Assembly: GCF_003574395.1 (NCBI RefSeq)
Contig: NZ_KZ984536.1
Location: 1-43,320, forward strand
Origin: Tabrizicola thermarum
Lineage (GTDB): Bacteria > Pseudomonadota > Alphaproteobacteria > Rhodobacterales > Rhodobacteraceae
DNA length: 43,320 nucleotides
Reading direction: 5' to 3'
Made by a program: the position numbers and the translations under genes. Every line of letters starts with the position of its first letter. Positions within the stretch are counted from its first letter, which is position 1. This document shows positions 20,772 to 28,075 of this stretch, in pieces. Under the pieces are notes generated by a model that worked only from the letters and a program-made list of their open reading frames with translations, had not been told where the DNA came from and searched no databases.

Positions 20772-22529
20772 ATGGCAGCACAAGATAATCAGAATTTGGA
20801 GGGCCAGTTCTTCACTTGGTTGAAGACCTTCCTGAAGGACAAAGGGCTGCAGTTCTCCAAGTGTGGCTTCAAGACCAGAGATGGGCTTGGCGAACGCCAC
20901 GAATTCGATCTCGCCGCTGGGTACTGGAAAGAACCGAACTATTCCGCGAACAAGCCCCCGCGATGGATCTATCGCATAATTCCCGAGCCCGCTGGGCTTC
21001 GCGCTGAAAACCCCGCTGGCGGTCCATTCAACCTAGGTGCGATCAACACGGCGCAGGAAGACAAGGCGGGTGTAGTGTTCCGTCTTGTGCCGCTGATCCA
21101 GCAGGGGCCGGGTGACTTTGTCCAAGACAAGAGCTTCGAGGTTCACGCGCTATTTGTCTTTCACGGTGCAACCCCACAAGGGTCGTCTGCCGAACCGTTC
21201 AATTTCGATCCCGCGACAGGAGCGATGCGCTTCAAGGGGGCTCCTCTGGTGTACATCGGCTGCGGCCTGCTCGGTCTGATGCCGCGCGACACCGAGTTGA
21301 AGATCACGGAGAACGGCATGGAGCGCACGATCACCTATGGAGATGTGATCGACGCACTCGCAGCGGACATCAAATGCGCGCCGGCAGGAAATCCAGCTGC
21401 TCCAATCCCGGTCTACGATCTCACAGCGCAAGCCGAAGTTGATCGACTCAAGAAAATGGTCGCGGACGCTTGGGCGGCGGCCGGGCCTGCGACGCCAAAG
21501 AATGTTGCAGTCGCTGCAGTTGACGGCGACGAAAATGACGATGACGGTGAAATTATTCCGCCCGAGTCTCTCGAGATTCCGGAGAACACGGACCTTCTTG
21601 GCATCGATCCCACTGTATATCGCCAAATCAATGCGGCGCTGAAATCGGGCAAGCAGCACATCATGCTGTATGGTCCACCTGGAACCGGGAAGACAACTCT
21701 CGCGCGCTGGATTGCAGCAACCCTCACTGGCGGGAAGTGGACCCTCGTGACAGGTTCGTCAGACTGGAGTTCGCAAGACATCATCGGGGGGTACCAACCA
21801 GTAGGCGCTGGCGCCGTTGCCTTCATTCCTGGCGTCTTGCTTCGTCGCTTTGATCGTCCGTTGATCATCGACGAACTTAATCGTTGCGACATCGATAAGG
21901 TGATCGGTCCGCTTTTTACGGTCTTGAGCGGCCAGCAGACCACTTTGCCCTACAGGCTAAACATCGAGGACAAAGATAGCCCGCAATATGTGATCTTGCC
22001 AGAAAGCAAGCCCTCGGCAGAGCCATACGAGTTCGCGCCAGGCCCGCACTGGCGGCTGATCGCAACCATCAATTCCATCGACAAGGCCGCTCTGTATCAG
22101 ATGTCCTATGCCCTCAGCCGCCGATTTGGCTGGGTCTATGTCGACGTGCCGCGCGACACGGCTGGTTTCATTGAGTCTTTTATCAGAAAGTCTGATCCAA
22201 CTTGGGCTGGGCCTGCTGCGGGCGCACCTTGTCCGCTTGGCGCTTTCTGGGCGGCCATCAACAAGGTTCGTGTCCTTGGACCCGCCCCGATCATTGATGC
22301 AATCAAGGCCGTCCAGGCGATGGATGATGGCGCAGACTTCTTCGCTGTCCCTACGCCCTCGATGCGAGAGGCTTTGCTCGATGCGGTGGACATGGTGTTG
22401 CTGCCGATGCTCGACGGGATTGTGGTCCAGGATGCCGACTTCCTTGCGCAAGCGGCCGTAGACGCCTTCGGCCTTGATGCGGACTCCAGTGATCGGATCA
22501 AGCGGCGGATGGAGTCGGTTGCGGTCTGA
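20772..22529 (+). CDS. McrB-like AAA+ ATPase/GTPase
   Basis: Encodes 585 aa. Residues 1 to about 230 are an unassigned, probably substrate-recognising N-terminal region, followed by an acidic linker (DGDENDDDGE). The AAA_5-type motor has Walker A GPPGTGKT (301-308), Walker B LIIDELNR (364-371), sensor-1 ATINSIDK (N434) and an arginine pair in ALSRRF (450-451). The IIDELNR and NSID...ALSRRF segments resemble McrB. The stop overlaps the next start as TGATG, coupling it to an McrC-like nuclease. Together they form an McrBC-like restriction pair that would cleave modified or foreign DNA. Nucleotide (GTP or ATP) is not decidable here. Confidence 0.8.
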   Translation: MAAQDNQNLEGQFFTWLKTFLKDKGLQFSKCGFKTRDGLGERHEFDLAAGYWKEPNYSANKPPRWIYRIIPEPAGLRAENPAGGPFNLGAINTAQEDKAGVVFRLVPLIQQGPGDFVQDKSFEVHALFVFHGATPQGSSAEPFNFDPATGAMRFKGAPLVYIGCGLLGLMPRDTELKITENGMERTITYGDVIDALAADIKCAPAGNPAAPIPVYDLTAQAEVDRLKKMVADAWAAAGPATPKNVAVAAVDGDENDDDGEIIPPESLEIPENTDLLGIDPTVYRQINAALKSGKQHIMLYGPPGTGKTTLARWIAATLTGGKWTLVTGSSDWSSQDIIGGYQPVGAGAVAFIPGVLLRRFDRPLIIDELNRCDIDKVIGPLFTVLSGQQTTLPYRLNIEDKDSPQYVILPESKPSAEPYEFAPGPHWRLIATINSIDKAALYQMSYALSRRFGWVYVDVPRDTAGFIESFIRKSDPTWAGPAAGAPCPLGAFWAAINKVRVLGPAPIIDAIKAVQAMDDGADFFAVPTPSMREALLDAVDMVLLPMLDGIVVQDADFLAQAAVDAFGLDADSSDRIKRRMESVAV

Positions 22530-23758
22530 TGGAGGGGATCGACCGAGCGATTTCCGACTTTGCAGCAGGAATCTTCCTCCGGCATTTCCGGTCTGGGACG
22601 CTTCTCGGTGCTGACCGGCCGTCGCTTGACCTTGCCCGCGATCTCGAACTCCTTCGCGCGCACTGGGCGATCTCAGCGCCGGTTCGGGAGTTCGTTCAAT
22701 ATCTCCTTGCCCATCGGCACGAAGCGCAGGCGCTACTGCAATTCCAGAGACGAACAGATGACGCAGTCGCGCGCGGAAGGATCGATGCCCGGGCTTCGGT
22801 TATTGCGCGAAGGGTGTCCGGGCACCCGTCTCTGATTGTCTCGGAAGAGCCTGTGAGATCGTTCAACACGGGGCCAAACCAAGTCGTCGCTTGGGTTGTG
22901 CACATGGCCGCAACTCATGCCGAGCGGCTGTTTGCGATGCAGCCCAAGAATTCGGCCTATGCTGCCCTGATCGAGGCGGCGATGACGGAAATTGCAGCGG
23001 TGAAGCGGCTTGACGCTTTGCGAGAACCGCTGAAGCACGTGACGGCTGGACGAAGGCCGGGGCCAAACGCCGTAAGGGATGCAGCGCGGTCGCGACGACT
23101 GATCTATCGCTATGCGATTGCGGCCTACACGACGTTGACGGGGGTCGAAGCTGGCGACGAAGCCGCGCTTTCACGTGTCCTTCGAAGCACGCTCATCGGG
23201 CCGCTTGAGGAGTGGCGTCGTTTCGAATTGGCCGTTGCGGCGGGACTCGGGGAAGCGCTGTCTGCGGAACTCGGCCTTCCGCTGCGTCTGTCTGTACTTG
23301 ATGCTCGGCCAGGACAGCCAGTCTTGCGCTGCGGGCGGTACTCGGTTTTCTGGCAGTCAGGCGGCGGTCTGTACGTGCCACCTGCGCTGGAGCCATCTGA
23401 GCTGCGGCTTGAAGCCGTTCTCGCTGCATACGGGATGGCTGCAGCAGCGGATCGTCCGGACCTAGTAATTGTCGACGACGAAGCTGGAAGCGTGGCGGCC
23501 ATCGTCGAGGTCAAGTATCTGGCGGGCGATACGGCAAATGCGCGTTTCCGTGAAGCCGCGGGTCAGATCGTTCGGTATGGGCGGGGATATTGTGGCGAAG
23601 CCGAATTGCCCTCGCTGATCCGCCGGTCACTGATTGCTCTAAGCCGCGAAGTCCCCTCACTCATCGATGACACAGCGGACGCGCCCCGTGCGGTGGACTT
23701 CGCGGGGATACTGGATGGGCGGCTCAATTCTTGGGTCAGGGAGCGCCTTTTTGCTTAA
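22529..23758 (+). CDS. McrC-like PD-(D/E)XK nuclease subunit
   Basis: Encodes 409 aa. The N-terminal two thirds are helical with no recognised domain. The C-terminal part carries a nuclease motif: RPDLVIVDDE (D311), then about 15 residues on, AIVEVKYL (E327, K329), as in McrC and other restriction-family nucleases. It starts within the stop of the McrB-like gene. Its 3' end overlaps the convergent GIY-YIG gene by 23 bp. Base use is less GC-rich than the core genes, which fits horizontal acquisition. McrC identity is inferred from motif and partner. Confidence 0.7.
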   Translation: MEGIDRAISDFAAGIFLRHFRSGTLLGADRPSLDLARDLELLRAHWAISAPVREFVQYLLAHRHEAQALLQFQRRTDDAVARGRIDARASVIARRVSGHPSLIVSEEPVRSFNTGPNQVVAWVVHMAATHAERLFAMQPKNSAYAALIEAAMTEIAAVKRLDALREPLKHVTAGRRPGPNAVRDAARSRRLIYRYAIAAYTTLTGVEAGDEAALSRVLRSTLIGPLEEWRRFELAVAAGLGEALSAELGLPLRLSVLDARPGQPVLRCGRYSVFWQSGGGLYVPPALEPSELRLEAVLAAYGMAAAADRPDLVIVDDEAGSVAAIVEVKYLAGDTANARFREAAGQIVRYGRGYCGEAELPSLIRRSLIALSREVPSLIDDTADAPRAVDFAGILDGRLNSWVRERLFA

Positions 23759-24164
23759 GCCCATTGAGGGTCGGAGCAAGTTCGCCGCGCAATCGCACTT
23801 CAACGGCGCGAGCGGCGGCAGCATCTGCAGCGGGCAGCACCCGGACCTCGCAGAACTGCCGGATGTGCGCGCGGCAACGCCGCCCTGCCTCCTGTGGGGA
23901 GCGTGGTAGATCAGCAGGGTCTAGGATGCGATAAAACAGGAGGTACTGCGCGAACATGTTGACGACCTGCCCGCTGGCATGGTCGCGGAGCCGCCGCCTG
24001 AGCGAGCCTTTGCCGTCGCGTCTGGCCATGCCCACATAGATCACTTCGTCCCCGGCAAAGATGACATACACGCCCGCTGTGTCGGGCACGACCGACCAGT
24101 CAGCCGTGCCCATGGAAACACGAGGACCGAAACCGGCCTTGTCGAGTATCCTTTGGATGTTCAC
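23736..24164 (-). CDS. GIY-YIG nuclease domain protein
   Basis: Encodes 142 aa, nearly all of it one GIY-YIG domain. The motif halves are AGVYVIF (30-36) and VIYVG (41-45). The conserved Arg region is SLRRRLRDH (around R57-R58), the metal-binding Glu is in AVEVRLRGEL (E122), and Asn134 in PTLNGLKQK completes the set. It overlaps the upstream DNA methyltransferase gene as ATGA, so it is likely the restriction partner, comparable in principle to GIY-YIG type II enzymes such as Eco29kI. No separate DNA-recognition domain is visible, so a nicking or repair role is also possible. Confidence 0.72.
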   Translation of the reverse strand: MNIQRILDKAGFGPRVSMGTADWSVVPDTAGVYVIFAGDEVIYVGMARRDGKGSLRRRLRDHASGQVVNMFAQYLLFYRILDPADLPRSPQEAGRRCRAHIRQFCEVRVLPAADAAAARAVEVRLRGELAPTLNGLKQKGAP

Positions 24165-25405
24165 TCGGCGGCGACCTTCGGCGCGGTTGCCGTCTTGCGC
24201 ATCGAGGCGGGGCGTTGCGCACCTCCATCTTCAAAGAGCGGTACCGCTTCCTCGTCGACCGGCCGTGCGCAGGGCGAAGCGATCTCATAGGGCACGCCGC
24301 GCTCTTTGGGCAGTGGCTGGACGGTCGGCACGAAGCGAGCCTTTGCCCCGAGCAGATATTCCTCAGAAAGCTCGCAACAGACCCATCGTCTGCGTAGGTT
24401 CTCTGCGACGACGCCGGTCACGCAGGATCCACCGAACGGATCCACCACCAAGTCGCCGGGATCGGTCAGGAAGCGGATGAAGTACTCAGGCAGCTGCGTG
24501 GGGAAGCGGGCTGGATGGATGGCAATGTTCTCTGCCCGGCACTGATCCTGGTAGCGTCCATTCGATTCCGTGTTCGCGATGGCGAGCAAGTTGGGTGGGA
24601 CTGATCCGCCATTGTCCTTGCTGAATTTGTCGGAAATGTCATGGCCGGAAGGGCGCAACTTCGCGGTATAGCCGTTCTTCAGCAAGTGCTCCATTGACTT
24701 GGAGTATGGCTGCAGAATGCGCTTGTTGTTCGCCTTTGGATAAGGGGTCTTTGCAAGCCACCAGACGGTGTTCACGGCATCCTTGACGCGGACGCGACGC
24801 ACATTCACCCATTCAGCGGGTGTCGGGAGCTTCGATGGATTCCACCAGTAGTGCTCCTGACACAAGTGGAAGCCGTATTCTTCGACCAGCATCACCAGTA
24901 GTTTGAAGTGGTAGAGGCTGCGCGTCGGATGGCCAGGCTTCCAAGCTCCACCGATATCGATGACCAGACTTCCGCTGTCCTTCAGGACACGATGGAAGCC
25001 TTCAGCAAATGGCCGAAACCAATCACAATACTGATCGGCATCTTCGTTTCCGTAACTTTTCTTGCGAACGAGGCCGAAAGGCGGACTGGTCATGATCAGG
25101 TCTACGCTTTTCGGTTTCGCCTTGCCGAAAAGGTACCCCCGACTGTCGCCCCACAGAATCTCCCCGTTGTCCGTGGTGAGGAAGGGCTGCACGAGTGACC
25201 GCGGAAATGTCCGCGCGTTCGTCTCGATCGCACTATCCCGAGTGCTTTCCTTACCCAGATGCTCCGAATGCAGGAAGCGAATGTACTCACTGACGTTCTT
25301 GTATCCCCTCGTTGCCGCAGCCTCTTCGAATGCCGCGCGTTCCTCCTCCGTCAGCCGGATGTTGGTAAACTTTGTTCTAGGATTCTCTGCTCTTGGTCGC
25401 GCCAT
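24161..25405 (-). CDS. DNA methyltransferase with N-terminal ribbon-helix-helix segment
   Basis: Encodes 414 aa from the ATG at 25405, which has AGGGA 9 nt upstream. Residues 11 to about 50 (TNIRLTEEERAAFEEAAATRGY then NVSEYIRFL) look like a ribbon-helix-helix DNA-binding unit. The catalytic part has motif IV TSPPFG (106-111) before motif I DPFGGS (322-327), the order of class beta methyltransferases; the SPPF form suggests N4-cytosine methylation, though N6-adenine cannot be excluded. Its product would protect sites from the coupled GIY-YIG protein. The RHH segment might autoregulate expression. It lies 67 bp downstream of the recombinase cassette on the same strand. Confidence 0.82.
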   Translation of the reverse strand: MARPRAENPRTKFTNIRLTEEERAAFEEAAATRGYKNVSEYIRFLHSEHLGKESTRDSAIETNARTFPRSLVQPFLTTDNGEILWGDSRGYLFGKAKPKSVDLIMTSPPFGLVRKKSYGNEDADQYCDWFRPFAEGFHRVLKDSGSLVIDIGGAWKPGHPTRSLYHFKLLVMLVEEYGFHLCQEHYWWNPSKLPTPAEWVNVRRVRVKDAVNTVWWLAKTPYPKANNKRILQPYSKSMEHLLKNGYTAKLRPSGHDISDKFSKDNGGSVPPNLLAIANTESNGRYQDQCRAENIAIHPARFPTQLPEYFIRFLTDPGDLVVDPFGGSCVTGVVAENLRRRWVCCELSEEYLLGAKARFVPTVQPLPKERGVPYEIASPCARPVDEEAVPLFEDGGAQRPASMRKTATAPKVAAE

Positions 25406-25472
25406 TAGTACTTTCCCTCGTGTCACGCGAACACCATAGCTCTGGGCTTTCCGTAACACAACAACCAAGAGG

Positions 25473-25910
25473 TTAAAGCGTGGCACAAAAACCCGTCCCC
25501 TGGTGAATCTGGTCTGTGGCGGTGGTGCACTGGAGCGCGACCCTCTGCTCATCCCAATCGACCGGGTGAGTTTCCATCAGCCGCGCCAGCGTCACCTCCG
25601 TTCCCTGCCTACCATCAAGGATCGCCTCGACGATGTCCGGCGCGAACTGGGTCAGGCGCAGGACCCGGGTCATGTAGGAGGGCGCGATTGCCTCGCGCTC
25701 GGCCAGTTCAGCGATTGTGGCGAACTCGCCGGATTCGAGCATCCGTTTCCACCGGAACGCGCGCGCCAGCGCCTTGACCAGCGCACTATCCGTCCGGCGC
25801 GACTGCGTAACACCCTCGGGCATCTGCATCTCCTTCCGGCCGCCGCGCTTCACGACGCGGAACGGAACATGGAGCGTCATGGTCTCAGGAATCGGCGTGC
25901 CGCGGTTCAT
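25473..25910 (-). CDS. HTH protein of the recombinase cassette
   Basis: Encodes 145 aa starting at ATG 25910, which overlaps the recombinase stop as ATGA. After a short beta-rich N terminus (TLHVPFRVVKRGGRKE) there is a helical part with a helix-turn-helix-like segment, ATIAELAEREAIAPSYMTRVL, similar to the HTH of ParB/KorB-like proteins. The protein commonly follows this class of serine recombinase in Rhodobacterales. It may be a directionality or regulatory factor. The last 15 residues (DQIHQGTGFCATL end) look atypical and may mark a junction with the defence block. Confidence 0.7.
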   Translation of the reverse strand: MNRGTPIPETMTLHVPFRVVKRGGRKEMQMPEGVTQSRRTDSALVKALARAFRWKRMLESGEFATIAELAEREAIAPSYMTRVLRLTQFAPDIVEAILDGRQGTEVTLARLMETHPVDWDEQRVALQCTTATDQIHQGTGFCATL

Positions 25911-27232
25911 GCAGCCGCTCCCATGTCTCCGGCCAACATCTCGCGCGCGAGGCTCCCGAGGCCGTCGACCCGGAGCCGCACATTCATTCCTTGCGTGCCG
26001 ACTTCGACTCGCTCGACCAGCAGCGCGACGATGCGTGCCTGTTCGGCGGGGAAAAGTTCGTCCCAAAGCGGGTCGATCTGCTGCAAGGCCGCGCGGGCAT
26101 CGGCCTCGGAGACGTCGTCGGCGTGGGCACGCGCCGCCTTCCACGTTCCCGCAACGATCTCGGGCTGGCGGAACACGGCGCGGATCTGATCGATGAGGGC
26201 GGCCTCGATCTCGCCCGCAGGCACACGGCCGACGGGACACGATCCGGCGCCGTGCTTCAACACCGTCTGACTGACATAGTAGCGGTATAGCCTGTCGCCC
26301 TTGCGGGTATGCGTCGGCGAGAAGGCGGCGCCATCTGGGCCGAACAGCAGCCCCTTCAGCAGTGCGGGCGTGTCGGCGCGTGTGCGGGCGGCGCGCTTCC
26401 GGGGGCTCTCCTGCAGGATTGCATGGACACTGTCCCACGTCTCGCGGTCGATGATAGCTTCGTGCTCGCCGGGATAGCTGTCGCCCTTGTGGACCGCCTC
26501 ACCGATGTAGGCGCGGTTGCTGAGCATCCGATAGATGTATTTCTTGTCGATCGGGTTGCCGCGCGGCGTGCGGATGCCGCGCGTGCCGACCTCCCGCGCC
26601 AGTTCCGTGCAGGACCCGATCTCGAGGAAGCGGGCGAAGATCCAGCGGACATGCGCGGCGGCTTCCTCGTCGACCACCAGCTTCCGGTTCTCGACGCGAT
26701 AGCCGTAGGGCGGCACCCCACCCATCCACATGCCCTTTTTCCGGCTGGCGGCGACCTTGTCGCGGATGCGCTCGGCCGTCACCTCCCGCTCGAACTGGGC
26801 GAAGGAAAGCAGGATGTTCAGCGTCAGCCGCCCCATCGACGTGGTCGTGTTGAACGACTGCGTCACCGAGACGAAGGTCACCCCGTTGCGGTCGAACACC
26901 TCGACCAGCTTGGCGAAGTCGGCGAGCGAGCGGCTTAGACGGTCGATCTTGTAGACCACCACGACATCTACCAGCCCTTCCTCGATGTCTTCCAGCAGAC
27001 GCTGCAGGCCGGGGCGTTCCAGCGTGCCGCCCGAAATGCCGCCGTCGTCATACTGATCGCGGACCAGCACCCAGCCCTCGGAGCGTTGGCTGGCGATGTA
27101 GGCTTCGCATGCCTCGCGCTGAGCGTGGAGGCTGTTGAACTCCTGCTCCAGCCCTTCCTCGGAGGACTTCCGGGTGTAGACTGCGCACCGCAGCTTGCGG
27201 ACGACCTTTGCTTTTTCTGGCGACTTCGTCAT
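25907..27232 (-). CDS. Serine recombinase (resolvase/invertase plus Recombinase domains)
   Basis: Encodes 441 aa from the ATG at 27232 (MTKSPEKAKVV). The resolvase catalytic domain covers about 13-160: YTRKSS with nucleophile Ser23, DGGISGGTLERPGLQRLL, and VVVYKIDRLSRSLADF. The Recombinase domain (about 190-290) contains PPYGYR and RGNPIDKKYIYRMLSNRAYIG, followed by a zinc-ribbon-like region (RYYVSQTVLKHGAGSCPVGRVP) and a coiled C-terminal part. Large serine recombinases integrate and excise phages and islands. It is tightly coupled on both sides by 4-bp overlaps. Confidence 0.93.
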   Translation of the reverse strand: MTKSPEKAKVVRKLRCAVYTRKSSEEGLEQEFNSLHAQREACEAYIASQRSEGWVLVRDQYDDGGISGGTLERPGLQRLLEDIEEGLVDVVVVYKIDRLSRSLADFAKLVEVFDRNGVTFVSVTQSFNTTTSMGRLTLNILLSFAQFEREVTAERIRDKVAASRKKGMWMGGVPPYGYRVENRKLVVDEEAAAHVRWIFARFLEIGSCTELAREVGTRGIRTPRGNPIDKKYIYRMLSNRAYIGEAVHKGDSYPGEHEAIIDRETWDSVHAILQESPRKRAARTRADTPALLKGLLFGPDGAAFSPTHTRKGDRLYRYYVSQTVLKHGAGSCPVGRVPAGEIEAALIDQIRAVFRQPEIVAGTWKAARAHADDVSEADARAALQQIDPLWDELFPAEQARIVALLVERVEVGTQGMNVRLRVDGLGSLAREMLAGDMGAAA

Positions 27233-27684
27233 GTTCGCCCCCTGTGGTTCTTCAGCCCGAAGAAGGTCCACCCGTTCCAGCGCGTGCCGGTGATGGCCCG
27301 GGCGATGGCGGAAAGCGACTTGTAGGGCCGCCCCTGCCATTCGAAGCCGTCGGCGGTGACGGTGACGATTTGCTCGACGCCCTGCCATTCGCGCAGGAGG
27401 CGCGTGCCCATGATGGGGCGGTCGCGGTCGGCGCGGATGCCGCGCTTCTTCCTGTCGCCGCCGTCCAGTTCCTCGCCCAGCCGTTCAAGCCGCCGGATCG
27501 TCTCTGGCTTCAGCCCGCCATAGGCCAGTTCCTGGATGCGATAGGCGATGCGGCTTTCGAGATAGCGGCGGTTGAACGGCGGCGGCTCGCTGTCGAACAG
27601 GTCGCGCCACTGCGCCTTCAGGTCAGGCGTCGGTGTGGTCTTGAGCGCGGCGAGGCGCGCGGGGATGGGATCGGGCTTGTTCAT
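27229..27684 (-). CDS. DUF2924 protein
   Basis: Encodes 151 aa from the ATG at 27684. The blocks RRYLESRIAYRIQELAYGG, PIMGTRLLREWQGVEQIVTV and the C-terminal WNGWTFFGL match DUF2924, a family regularly encoded just before serine recombinases in alphaproteobacterial elements. The C-terminal region resembles the RAMA-like fold with GRPYKSLSAIARAITG. Its biochemical function is not known; a recombination accessory role is inferred from linkage. Both ends overlap neighbours as ATGA. Confidence 0.85.
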   Translation of the reverse strand: MNKPDPIPARLAALKTTPTPDLKAQWRDLFDSEPPPFNRRYLESRIAYRIQELAYGGLKPETIRRLERLGEELDGGDRKKRGIRADRDRPIMGTRLLREWQGVEQIVTVTADGFEWQGRPYKSLSAIARAITGTRWNGWTFFGLKNHRGRT

Positions 27685-27884
27685 GCATTTCTCCGGTGAG
27701 TTGGAGTTGCATGACGGCATTGGCCGGGCGGATAGTGTAGGCAACGTTCTCCGGTATCGTCAGATACTTCGCCCTTCTCCCGCATGCGCAACCGAACAAG
27801 CCCGAGCGCCAGCAGGCCGCACAGCTCAGTGCGGCGCTCGGCGGGTGTCATGTGGTTGGGAGGGAGCGGGTTCGGGCGTTTCAT
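27681..27884 (-). CDS. Small protein heading the recombinase operon
   Basis: Encodes 67 aa starting at MKRPNPLPPNHMTPAERRTEL. The first half forms a helix with a leucine-rich segment (LCGLLALGLVRLRM); the second half is polar and rich in His and Pro. Similar small ORFs precede DUF2924-recombinase pairs in Rhodobacterales elements, which supports it as a real gene. Function unknown. Its last 4 bases overlap the DUF2924 start. Confidence 0.7.
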   Translation of the reverse strand: MKRPNPLPPNHMTPAERRTELCGLLALGLVRLRMREKGEVSDDTGERCLHYPPGQCRHATPTHRRNA

Positions 27885-28075
27885 GTCTCGGTGGCTATGC
27901 TCGGTGGTGTCGTTACCGATCAAAAGCCACCCAGCCGCCCGGAACGGGACATCTCAGAGGAACGGGATGCAGAAATGCGAACAGGGAGAGAACATCAGGG
28001 CTTGCCGATCACGGATTTGTCCATGATTATCGCAGGTTGAATCAATCGAGAGCAGTAGTTCATTGAGGTGAGTTC

